Below, one piece after another: positions 52,646-63,503 of a DNA stretch of 64,000 nucleotides. The stretch comes from Salticus scenicus (Eukaryota; Arthropoda; Arachnida; Araneae; Salticidae). Positions within the stretch are counted from its first letter, which is position 1; each line of letters opens with the position of its first letter. Location: the NCBI GenBank assembly GCA_963930645.1, contig CAWVNO010001151.1, forward strand, positions 186,001-250,000, written 5' to 3'. The notes under the pieces were generated by a model. It had not been told where the DNA came from. It saw nothing but the letters and a program-made list of their open reading frames with translations, and did no database searches. The translations under genes and the position numbers were made by a program.

Positions 52646-54454
52646 GGGGGGCGTTTTTACGCGGACTTTCGGCAGCCGTCCTACGCTCTCAAAATTTTTT
52701 TCGCAGTTTCACATGCCCATCTTCAAACGACGATTCCCAAGCAACTAAAAGAGTCTAACTATCGCAATCACTTTCAGAATCTGCGGAATATATTCTAGTT
52801 TCATAAAAAAACCACCGGGAATTTTGCACGGTGAAACTTTAGGCCCGGGGGGCGTTTTTACGCGGACTTTCGGCAGCCGTCCTGCGCTCTCAAAATTTTT
52901 TTCGCAGTTTCACATGCCCATCTTCAAACGACGATTCTTAAGCAACTAAAAGAGTCTAACTATCGCAATAACTTTCAGAATCTGCGGAATATATTCTAGT
53001 TTCATAATAACATCACCGGGAATTTTGCACGGTGAAACTTTTGGCCCGGGGGGCGTTTTTACGCGGACTTTCGGCAGCCGTCCTACGCTCTCAAAATTTT
53101 TTTCGCAGTTTCACATGCCCATCTTCAAACGACGATTCCCAAGCAACTAAAAGAGTCTAACTATCGCAATCACTTTCAGAATCTGCGGAATATATTCTAG
53201 TTTCATAATAACATCACCGGGAATTTTGCACGGTGAAACTTTAGGCCCGGGGGGCGTTTTTACGCGGACTTTCGGCAGCCGTCTTGCGCTCTCAAAATTT
53301 TTTTCGCAGTTTCACGTGCCCATCTTCAAACGACGATTCCCAAGCAACTAAAAGAATCTAACTATCGCAATAACTTTCAGAATCTGCGGAATATATTCTA
53401 GTTTCATAATAACATCACCGGGAATTTTGCACGGTGAAACTTTTGGCCCGGGGGGCGTTTTTACGCGGACTTTCGGCAGCCGTCCTGCGCTCTCAAAATT
53501 TTTTTCGCAGTTTCACATGCCCATCTTCAAACGACGATTCCCAAGCAACTAAAAGAGTCTAACTATCGCAATCACTTTCAGAATCTGCGGAATATATTCT
53601 AGTTTCATAATAACATCACCGGGAATTTTGCACGGTGAAACTTTAGGCCCGGGGGGCGTTTATACGCGGACTTTCGGCAGCCGTCCTACGCTCTCAAAAT
53701 TTTTTTCGCAGTTTCACGTGCCCATCTTCAAACGACGATTCCCAAGCAACTAAAAGAGTCTAACTATCGCAATAACTTTCAGAATCTGCGGAATATATTC
53801 TAGTTTCATAATAACATCACCGGGAATTTTGCACGGTGAAACTTTAGGCCCGGGGGGCGTTTTTACGCGGACTTTCGGCAGCCGTCCTACGCTCTCAAAA
53901 TTTTTTTCGCAGTTTCACATGCCCATCTTCAAACGACGATTCCCAAGCAACTAAAAGAGTCTAACTATCGCAATCACTTTCAGAATCTGCGGAATATATT
54001 CTAGTTTCATAAAAAAACCACCGGGAATTTTGCACGGTGAAACTTTAGGCCCGGGGGGCGTTTTTACGCGGACTTTCGGCAGCCGTCCTGCGCTCTCAAA
54101 ATTTTTTTCGCAGTTTCACATGCCCATCTTCAAACGACGATTCCCAAGCAACTAAAAGAGTCTAACTATCGCAATAACTTTCAGAATCTGCGGAATATAT
54201 TCTAGTTTCATAATAACATCACCGGGAATTTTGCACGGTGAAACTTTTGGCCCGGGGGGCGTTTTTACGCGGACTTTCGGCAGCCGTCCTACGCTCTCAA
54301 AATTTTTTTCGCAGTTTCACATGCCCATCTTCAAACGACGATTCCCAAGCAACTAAAAGAGTCTAACTATCGCAATAACTTTCAGAATCTGCGGAATATA
54401 TTCTAGTTTCATAATAACATCACCGGGAATTTTGCACGGTGAAACTTTTGGCCC
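52646..54454 (+). repeat. Nine-unit block repeated 4,221 bp downstream
   Basis: Units P, Q (with GATTCTTAAGC), a CCTACG/CAATCAC unit with TTTAGG, a CTTGCG unit with CACGTG and GAATC, then V, W, P, Q, R recur in the same order at 56,867-58,633, exactly 21 units (4,221 bp) later. The GATTCTTAAGC change lies at 52,938 and 57,159. The first copy continues into an S unit at 54,455, whereas the second is cut by the inversion junction within its R unit. Between the copies (54,455-56,866) are S, U-like, Q-like, P, Q, S and several one-off units. Confidence 0.88.
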
Positions 54455-56464
54455 GGGGGGCGTTTTTACGCGGACTTTCGGCAGCCGTCCTGCGCTCTCA
54501 AAATTTATTTCGCAGTTTCACATGCCCATCTTCAAACGACGATTCCCAAGCAACTAAAAGAGTCTAACTATCGCAATCACTTTCAGAATCTGCGGAATAT
54601 ATTCTAGTTTCATAATAACATCACCGGGAATTTTGCACGGTGAAACTTTAGGCCCGGGGGGCGTTTTTACGCGGACTTTCGGCAGCCGTCTTGCGCTCTC
54701 AAAATTTTTTTCGCAGTTTCACGTGCCCATCTTCAAACGACGATTCTCAAGCAACTAAAAGAATCTAACTATCGCAATAACTTTCAGAATCTGCGGAATA
54801 TATTCTAGTTTCATAATAACATCACCTGGAATTTTGCACGGTGAAACTTTAGGCCCGGGGGGCGTTTTTACGCGGACTTTCGGCAGCCGTCCTGCGCTCT
54901 CAAAATTTTTTTCGCAGTTTCACATGCCCATCTTCAAACGACGATTCCCAAGCAACTAAAAGAGTCTAACTATCGCAATAACTTTCAGAATCTGCGGAAT
55001 ATATTCTAGTTTTATAATAACATCACCGGGAATTTTGCACGGTGAAACTTTTGGCCCGGGGGGCGTTTTTACGCGGACTTTCGGCAGCCGTCCTACGCTC
55101 TCAAAATTTTTTTCGCAGTTTCACATGCCCATCTTCAAACGACGATTCCCAAGCAACTAAAAGAGTCTAACTATCGCAATCACTTTCAGAATCTGCGGAA
55201 TATATTCTAGTTTCATAAAAAAACCACCGGGAATTTTGCACGGTGAAACTTTAGGCCCGGGGGGCGTTTTTACGCGGACTTTCGGCAGCCGTCCTGCGCT
55301 CTCAAAATTTTTTTCGCAGTTTCACATGCCCATCTTCAAACGACGATTCCCAAGCAACTAAAAGAGTCTAACTATCGCAATAACTTTCAGAATCTGCGGA
55401 ATATATTCTAGTTTCATAATAACATCACCGGGAATTTTGCACGGTGAAACTTTTGGCCCGGGGGGCGTTTTTACGCGGACTTTCGGCAGCCGTCCTGCGC
55501 TCTCAAAATTTATTTCGCAGTTTCACATGCCCATCTTCAAACGACGATTCCCAAGCAACTAAAAGAGTCTAACTATCGCAATCACTTTCAGAATCTGCGG
55601 AATATATTCTAGTTTCATAATAACATCACCGGGAATTTTGCACGGTGAAACTTTAGGCCCGGGGGGCGTTTTTACGCGGACTTTCGGCAGCCGTCTTGCG
55701 CTCTCAAAATTTTTTTCGCAGTTTCACGTGCCCATCTTCAAACGACGATTCCCAAGCAACTAAAAGAATCTAACTATCGCAACAACTTTCAGAATCTGCG
55801 GAATATATTCTAGTTTCATAATAACATCACCGGGAATTTTGCACGGTGAAACTTTTGGCCCGGGGGGCGTTTTTACGCGGACTTTCGGCAGCCGTCCTGC
55901 GCTCTCAAAATTTTTTTCGCAGTTTCACATGCCCATCTTCAAACGACGATTCCCAAGCAACTAAAAGAGTCTAACTATCGCAATCACTTTCAGAATCTGC
56001 GGAATATATTCTAGTTTCATAATAACATCACCGGGAATTTTGCACGGTGAAACTTTTGGCCCGGGGGGCGTTTTTACGCGGACTTTCGGCAGCCGTCCTG
56101 CGCTCTCAAAATTTTTTTCGCAGTTTCACATGCCCATCTTCAAACGACGATTCCCAAGCAACTAAAAGAGTCTAACTATCGCAATAACTTTCAGAATCTG
56201 CGGAATATATTCTAGTTTCATAATAACATCACCGGGAATTTTGCACGGTGAAACTTTAGGCCCGGGGGGCGTTTTTACGCGGACTTTCGGCAGCCGTCCT
56301 ACGCTCTCAAAATTTTTTTCGCAGTTTCACATGCCCATCTTCAAACGACGATTCCCAAGCAACTAAAAGAGTCTAACTATCGCAATAACTTTCAGAATCT
56401 GCGGAATATATTCTAGTTTCATAATAACATCACCGGGAATTTTGCACGGTGAAATTTTTAGCCC

Positions 56465-56866
56465 GGGGGGCGTTTTTACGCGGACTTTCGGCAGCCGTCC
56501 TGCGCTCTCAAAATTTTTTTCGCAGTTTCACATGCCCATCTTCAAACGACGATTCCCAAGCAACTAAAAGAGTCTAACTATCGCAATCACTTTCAGAATC
56601 TGCGGAATATATTCTAGTTTCATAATAGCAATACCGGAAATTTTGCACGGTGAAACTTTAGGCCCGGGGGGCGTTTTTACGCGGACTTTCGGCAGCCGTC
56701 CTGCGCTCTCAAAATTTATTTCGCAGTTTCACATGCCCATCTTCAAACGACGATTCCCAAGCAACTAAAAGAGTCTAACTATCGCAATCACTTTCAGAAT
56801 CTGCGGAATATATTCTAGTTTCATAATAGCAATACCGGAAATTTTGCACGGTGAAACTTTAGGCCC
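56465..56866 (+). repeat. Two adjacent units with a third variant of the ATAACATC segment
   Basis: In both units the segment normally reading ATAACATCACCGGG is ATAGCAATACCGGA, with four substitutions. The allele is seen nowhere else in the window. Because it disrupts TCACCG, the 6-bp inverted repeat with CGGTGA is weakened. The two units differ at site 53 (the second has TTTATTTCG), so they are not a plain two-unit copy. The allele was probably spread by local conversion, or imported from a subfamily outside the window. Confidence 0.75.
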
Positions 56867-57995
56867 GGGGGGCGTTTTTACGCGGACTTTCGGCAGCCGT
56901 CCTACGCTCTCAAAATTTTTTTCGCAGTTTCACATGCCCATCTTCAAACGACGATTCCCAAGCAACTAAAAGAGTCTAACTATCGCAATCACTTTCAGAA
57001 TCTGCGGAATATATTCTAGTTTCATAAAAAAACCACCGGGAATTTTGCACGGTGAAACTTTAGGCCCGGGGGGCGTTTTTACGCGGACTTTCGGCAGCCG
57101 TCCTGCGCTCTCAAAATTTTTTTCGCAGTTTCACATGCCCATCTTCAAACGACGATTCTTAAGCAACTAAAAGAGTCTAACTATCGCAATAACTTTCAGA
57201 ATCTGCGGAATATATTCTAGTTTCATAATAACATCACCGGGAATTTTGCACGGTGAAACTTTTGGCCCGGGGGGCGTTTTTACGCGGACTTTCGGCAGCC
57301 GTCCTACGCTCTCAAAATTTTTTTCGCAGTTTCACATGCCCATCTTCAAACGACGATTCCCAAGCAACTAAAAGAGTCTAACTATCGCAATCACTTTCAG
57401 AATCTGCGGAATATATTCTAGTTTCATAATAACATCACCGGGAATTTTGCACGGTGAAACTTTAGGCCCGGGGGGCGTTTTTACGCGGACTTTCGGCAGC
57501 CGTCTTGCGCTCTCAAAATTTTTTTCGCAGTTTCACGTGCCCATCTTCAAACGACGATTCCCAAGCAACTAAAAGAATCTAACTATCGCAATAACTTTCA
57601 GAATCTGCGGAATATATTCTAGTTTCATAATAACATCACCGGGAATTTTGCACGGTGAAACTTTTGGCCCGGGGGGCGTTTTTACGCGGACTTTCGGCAG
57701 CCGTCCTGCGCTCTCAAAATTTTTTTCGCAGTTTCACATGCCCATCTTCAAACGACGATTCCCAAGCAACTAAAAGAGTCTAACTATCGCAATCACTTTC
57801 AGAATCTGCGGAATATATTCTAGTTTCATAATAACATCACCGGGAATTTTGCACGGTGAAACTTTAGGCCCGGGGGGCGTTTATACGCGGACTTTCGGCA
57901 GCCGTCCTACGCTCTCAAAATTTTTTTCGCAGTTTCACGTGCCCATCTTCAAACGACGATTCCCAAGCAACTAAAAGAGTCTAACTATCGCAATA

Positions 57996-59261
57996 ACTTT
58001 CAGAATCTGCGGAATATATTCTAGTTTCATAATAACATCACCGGGAATTTTGCACGGTGAAACTTTAGGCCCGGGGGGCGTTTTTACGCGGACTTTCGGC
58101 AGCCGTCCTACGCTCTCAAAATTTTTTTCGCAGTTTCACATGCCCATCTTCAAACGACGATTCCCAAGCAACTAAAAGAGTCTAACTATCGCAATCACTT
58201 TCAGAATCTGCGGAATATATTCTAGTTTCATAAAAAAACCACCGGGAATTTTGCACGGTGAAACTTTAGGCCCGGGGGGCGTTTTTACGCGGACTTTCGG
58301 CAGCCGTCCTGCGCTCTCAAAATTTTTTTCGCAGTTTCACATGCCCATCTTCAAACGACGATTCCCAAGCAACTAAAAGAGTCTAACTATCGCAATAACT
58401 TTCAGAATCTGCGGAATATATTCTAGTTTCATAATAACATCACCGGGAATTTTGCACGGTGAAACTTTTGGCCCGGGGGGCGTTTTTACGCGGACTTTCG
58501 GCAGCCGTCCTACGCTCTCAAAATTTTTTTCGCAGTTTCACATGCCCATCTTCAAACGACGATTCCCAAGCAACTAAAAGAGTCTAACTATCGCAATAAC
58601 TTTCAGAATCTGCGGAATATATTCTAGTTTCATAATATATTCCGCAGATTCTGAAAGTTATTGCGATAGTTAGACTCTTTTAGTTGCTTGGGAATCGTCG
58701 TTTGAAGATGGGCATGTGAAACTGCGAAAAAAATTTTGAGAGCGTAGGACGGCTGCCGAAAGTCCGCGTAAAAACGCCCCCCGGGCCAAAAGTTTCACCG
58801 TGCAAAATTCCCGGTGATGTTATTATGAAACTAGAATATATTCCGCAGATTCTGAAAGTTATTGCGATAGTTAGACTCTTTTAGTTGCTTGGGAATCGTC
58901 GTTTGAAGATGGGCATGTGAAACTGCGAAAAAAATTTTGAGAGCGCAGGACGGCTGCCGAAAGTCCGCGTAAAAACGCCCCCCGGGCCTAAAGTTTCACC
59001 GTGCAAAATTCCCGGTGGTTTTTTTATGACACTAGAATATATTCCGCAGATTCTGAAAGTGATTGCGATAGTTAGACTCTTTTAGTTGCTTGGGAATCGT
59101 CGTTTGAAGATGGGCATGTGAAACTGCGAAAAAAATTTTGAGAGCGTAGGACGGCTGCCGAAAGTCCGCGTAAAAACGCCCCCCGGGCCTAAAGTTTCAC
59201 CGTGCAAAATTCCCGGTGATGTTATTATGAAACTAGAATATATTCCGCAGATTCTGAAAGT
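57996..59261. repeat. Head-to-head inversion junction with ~628-bp palindrome arms
   Basis: Forward sequence TTTCATAATA meets reverse sequence AATATATTCC, sharing AATA (58,634-58,637), so the join has 4 bp of microhomology. Around it the arms 57,996-58,623 and 58,634-59,261 are reverse complements, separated by a 10-nt spacer (CTAGTTTCAT). The only mismatch I noticed is at 59,030 (ATGACACTAG for ATGAAACTAG). The symmetry ends where the left arm has CAATAAC and the right reads CAATCAC. Both arms read P-Q-R, a common trimer in the array. The symmetry therefore either reflects a fold-back event or is partly a coincidence of phase. Such a sequence could form a hairpin or cruciform. Confidence 0.93.
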
Positions 59262-62200
59262 GATTGCGAAAGTTAGACTCTTTTAGTTGCTTGGGAATCG
59301 TCGTTTGAAGATGGGCATGTGAAACTGCGAAAAAAATTTTGAGAGCGCAGGACGGCTGCCGAAAGTCCGCGTAAAAACGCCCCCCGGGCCTAAAGTTTCA
59401 CCGTGCAAAATTCCCGGTGGTTTTTTTATGAAACTAGAATATATTCCGCAGATTCTGAAAGTGATTGCGATAGTTAGACTCTTTTAGTTGCTTGGGAATC
59501 GTCGTTTGAAGATGGGCATGTGAAACTGCGAAAAAAATTTTGAGAGCGCAGGACGGCTGCCGAAAGTCCGCGTAAAAACGCCCCCCGGGCCTAAAGTTTC
59601 ACCGTGCAAAACTCCCGGTGATGTTATTATGAAACTAGAATATATTCCGCAGATTCTGAAAGTGATTGCGATAGTTAGACTCTTTTAGTTGCTTGGGAAT
59701 CGTCGTTTGAAGATGGGCATGTGAAACTGCGAAAAAAATTTTGAGAGCGCAGGACGGCTGCCGAAAGTCCGCGTAAAAACGCCCCCCGGGCCAAAAGTTT
59801 CACCGTGCAAAATTCCCGGTGATGTTATTATGAAACTAGAATATATTCCGCAGATTCTGAAAGTTATTGCGATAGTTAGACTCTTTTAGTTGCTTGGGAA
59901 TCGTCGTTTGAAGATGGGCATGTGAAACTGCGAAAAAAATTTTGAGAGCGTAGGACGGCTGCCGAAAGTCCGCGTAAAAACGCCCCCCGGGCCTAAAGTT
60001 TCACCGTGCAAAATTCCCGGTGATGTTATTATGAAACTAGAATATATTCCGCAGATTCTGAAAGTGATTGCGATAGTTAGACTCTTTTAGTTGCTTGGGA
60101 ATCGTCGTTTGAAGATGGGCATGTGAAACTGCGAAAAAAATTTTGAGAGCGCAGGACGGCTGCCGAAAGTCCGCGTAAAAACGCCCCCCGGGCCAAAAGT
60201 TTCACCGTGCAAAATTCCCGGTGATGTTATTATGAAACTAGAATATATTCCGCAGATTCTGAAAGTTATTGCGATAGTTAGACTCTTTTAGTTGCTTGGG
60301 AATCGTCGTTTGAAGATGGGCATGTGAAACTGCGAAAAAAATTTTGAGAGCGCAAGACGGCTGCCGAAAGTCCGCGTAAAAACGCCCCCCGGGCCTAAAG
60401 TTTCACCGTGCAAAATTCCCGGTGATGTTGTTATGAAACTAGAATATATTCCGCAGATTCTGAAAGTGATTGCGATAGTTAGACTCTTTTAGTTGCTTGG
60501 GAATCGTCGTTTGAAGATGGGCATGTGAAACTGCGAAAAAAATTTTGAGAGCGCAGGACGGCTGCCGAAAGTCCGCGTAAAAACGCCCCCCGGGCCAAAA
60601 GTTTCACCGTGCAAAATTCCCGGTGATGTTATTATGAAACTAGAATATATTCCGCAGATTCTGAAAGTTATTGCGATAGTTAGACTCTTTTAGTTGCTTG
60701 GGAATCGTCGTTTGAAGATGGGCATGTGAAACTGCGAAAAAAATTTTGAGAGTGCAGGACGGCTGCCGAAAGTCCGCGTAAAAACGCCCCCCGGGCCTAA
60801 AGTTTCACCGTGCAAAATTCCCGGTGGTTTTTTTATGAAACTAGAATATATTCCGCAGATTCTGAAAGTGATTGCGATAGTTAGACTCTTTTAGTTGTTT
60901 GGGAATCGTCGTTTGAAGATGGGCATGTGAAACTGCGAAAAAAATTTTGAGAGCGTAGGACGGCTGCCGAAAGTCCGCGTAAAAACGCCCCCCGGGCCTA
61001 AAGTTTCACCGTGCAAAATTCCCGGTGATGTTATTATGAAACTAGAATATATTCCGCAGATTCTGAAAGTGATTGCGATAGTTAGACTCTTTTAGTTGCT
61101 TGGGAATCGTCGTTTGAAGATGGGCATGTGAAACTGCGAAAAAAATTTTGAGAGCGCAGGACGGCTGCCGAAAGTCCGCGTAAAAACGCCCCCCGGGCCA
61201 AAAGTTTCACCGTGCAAAATTCCCGGTGATGTTATTATGAAACTAGAATATATTCCGCAGATTCTGAAAGTTATTGCGATAGTTAGACTCTTTTAGTTGC
61301 TTGGGAATCGTCGTTTGAAGATGGGCATGTGAAACTGCGAAAAAAATTTTGAGAGCGTAGGACGGCTGCCGAAAGTCCGCGTAAAAACGCCCCCCGGGCC
61401 TAAAGTTTCACCGTGCAAAATTCCCGGTGATGTTATTATGAAACTAGAATATATTCCGCAGATTCTGAAAGTGATTGCGATAGTTAGACTCTTTTAGTTG
61501 CTTGGGAATCGTCGTTTGAAGATGGGCATGTGAAACTGCGAAAAAAATTTTGAGAGCGCAGGACGGCTGCCGAAAGTCCGCGTAAAAACGCCCCCCGGGC
61601 CAAAAGTTTCACCGTGCAAAATTCCCGGTGATGTTATTATGAAACTAGAATATATTCCGCAGATTCTGAAAGTTATTGCGATAGTTAGACTCTTTTAGTT
61701 GCTTGGGAATCGTCGTTTGAAGATGGGCATGTGAAACTGCGAAAAAAATTTTGAGAGCGCAAGACGGCTGCCGAAAGTCCGCGTAAAAACGCCCCCCGGG
61801 CCTAAAGTTTCACCGTGCAAAATTCCCGGTGATGTTATTATGAAACTAGAAAATATTCCGCAGATTCTGAAGGTGATTGCGATAGTTAGACTCTTTTAGT
61901 TGCTTGGGAATCGTCGTTTGAAGATGGGCATGTGAAACTGCGAAAAAAATTTTGAGAGCGCAGGACGGCTGCCGAAAGTCCGCGTAAAAACGCCCCCCGG
62001 GCCAAAAGTTTCACCGTGCAAAATTCCCGGTGATGTTATTATGAAACTAGAATATATTCCGCAGATTCTGAAAGTTATTGCGATAGTTAGACTCTTTTAG
62101 TTGCTTGGGAATCGTCGTTTGAAGATGGGCATGTGAAACTGCGAAAAAAATTTTGAGAGCGCAGGACGGCTGCCGAAAGTCCGCGTAAAAACGCCCCCCG

Positions 62201-63480
62201 GGCCTAAAGTTTCACCGTGCAAAATTCCCGGTGGTTTTTTTATGAAACTAGAATATATTCCGCAGATTCTGAAAGTGATTGCGATAGTTAGACTCTTTTA
62301 GTTGCTTGGGAATCGTCGTTTGAAGATGGGCATGTGAAACTGCGAAAAAAATTTTGAGAGCGTAGGACGGCTGCCGAAAGTCCACGTAAAAACGCCCCCC
62401 GGGCCTAAAGTTTCACCGTGCAAAATTCCCGGTGATGTTATTATGAAACTAGAATATATTCCGCAGATTCTGAAAGTGATTGCGATAGTTAGACTCTTTT
62501 AGTTGCTTGGGAATCGTCGTTTGAAGATGGGCATGTGAAACTGCGAAAAAAATTTTGAGAGCGCAGGACGGCTGCCGAAAGTCCGCGTAAAAACGCCCCC
62601 CGGGCCAAAAGTTTCACCGTGCAAAATTCCCGGTGATGTTATTATGAAACTAGAATATATTCCGCTGATTCTGAAAGTTATTGCGATAGTTAGACTCTTT
62701 TAGTTGCTTGGGAATCGTCGTTTGAAGATGGGCACGTGAAACTGCGAAAAAAATTTTGAGAGCGTAGGACGGCTGCCGAAAGTCCGCGTAAAAACGCCCC
62801 CCGGGCCTAAAGTTTCACCGTGCAAAATTCCCGGTGATGTTATTATGAAACTAGAATATATTCCGCAGATTCTGAAAGTGATTGCGATAGTTAGACTCTT
62901 TTAGTTGCTTGGGAATCGTCGTTTGAAGATGGGCATGTGAAACTGCGAAAAAAATTTTGAGAGCGTAGGACGGCTGCCGAAAGTCCGCGTAAAAACGCCC
63001 CCCGGGCCTAAAGTTTCACCGTGCAAAATTCCCGGTGATGTTATTATGAAACTAGAATATATTCCGCAGATTCTGAAAGTTATTGCGATAGTTAGACTCT
63101 TTTAGTTGCTTGGGAATCGTCGTTTGAAGATGGGCACGTGAAACTGCGAAAAAAATTTTGAGAGCGTAGGACGGCTGCCGAAAGTCCGCGTATAAACGCC
63201 CCCCGGGCCTAAAGTTTCACCGTGCAAAATTCCCGGTGATGTTATTATGAAACTAGAATATATTCCGCAGATTCTGAAAGTGATTGCGATAGTTAGACTC
63301 TTTTAGTTGCTTGGGAATCGTCGTTTGAAGATGGGCATGTGAAACTGCGAAAAAAATTTTGAGAGCGCAGGACGGCTGCCGAAAGTCCGCGTAAAAACGC
63401 CCCCCGGGCCAAAAGTTTCACCGTGCAAAATTCCCGGTGATGTTATTATGAAACTAGAATATATTCCGCAGATTCTGAAA
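58634..63480 (-). repeat. Inverted satellite block, 24 units on the minus strand
   Basis: The same monomer runs in reverse complement: GGTGATGTTATTATG, GAATATATTCCGC and CCCCCCGGGCC recur every 201 bp, and 24 units plus 23 bp fit the interval exactly. Read in the minus direction the order is V, W, CCTACG/CAATCAC, CCTACG/CACGTG/CAATAAC, V, then P-Q-V-t-V-R-V twice, then CCTGCG/AAAAAACC, V, P, Q, R. The two seven-unit copies occupy 61,046-62,452 and 59,639-61,045 and are 1,407 bp apart, as shown by CGCAAGACGG at 60,351 and 61,758. Divergence from the forward array is as low as within it, so this is an inverted piece of the same family, not an old relic. Confidence 0.97.
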
Positions 63481-63503
63481 TATATTCTAGTTTCATAATA
63501 ACA
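63441..63503. repeat. Tail-to-tail inversion junction with 23-bp hairpin
   Basis: Minus-orientation units end at GATTCTGAAA (63,471-63,480), and forward-orientation sequence resumes with TATATTCTAG at 63,481. The bases GAAA are compatible with both sides, because the diverged forward unit further on reads GCGAAATATATTC, giving up to 4 bp of microhomology. Arms at 63,441-63,463 and 63,481-63,503 are perfect reverse complements of 23 bp flanking a 17-nt spacer. The symmetry stops where the right side becomes the diverged subfamily (ACACCATCGGG against ACATCACCGGG). A 109-codon minus-strand frame crosses this join but is only the repeat read through. Confidence 0.93.

Larger units (their letters stand above)
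1..58633 (+). repeat. Main forward satellite array, 201-bp unit
   Basis: Head-to-tail tandem array with every unit starting at the run of six Gs that follows GGCCC. Unit starts fall at 1, 202, 403, 604, 805 and so on to 58,475. I count 291 complete units and a last unit cut at the inversion point. The spacing is 201 bp except for eighteen 200-bp units and one 202-bp unit, and 291 x 201 minus 17 matches the coordinates exactly. Units differ at a few recurrent sites, so the array is homogenised but not uniform. No other sequence interrupts it, so every stretch in this interval is satellite. Such arrays are typical of eukaryotic constitutive heterochromatin. The centromeric or subtelomeric location is not visible here. 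Position 1 is already inside the array, so the true left edge lies outside the window. Confidence 0.99.

Noticed and set aside
58475..58700. Orientation switch as a purely technical assembly error
   Set aside because: Not excluded, but not preferred: the join has clean microhomology, the inverted block keeps its own seven-unit organisation, and it ends at a change of subfamily. Long-read spanning would decide.
58634..63480. A mobile element causing the inverted segment (terminal inverted repeats, target-site duplication)
   Set aside because: The inside is entirely ordinary satellite units. The edges show microhomology and no terminal repeats beyond those expected of the orientation change, and no transposase frame exists.
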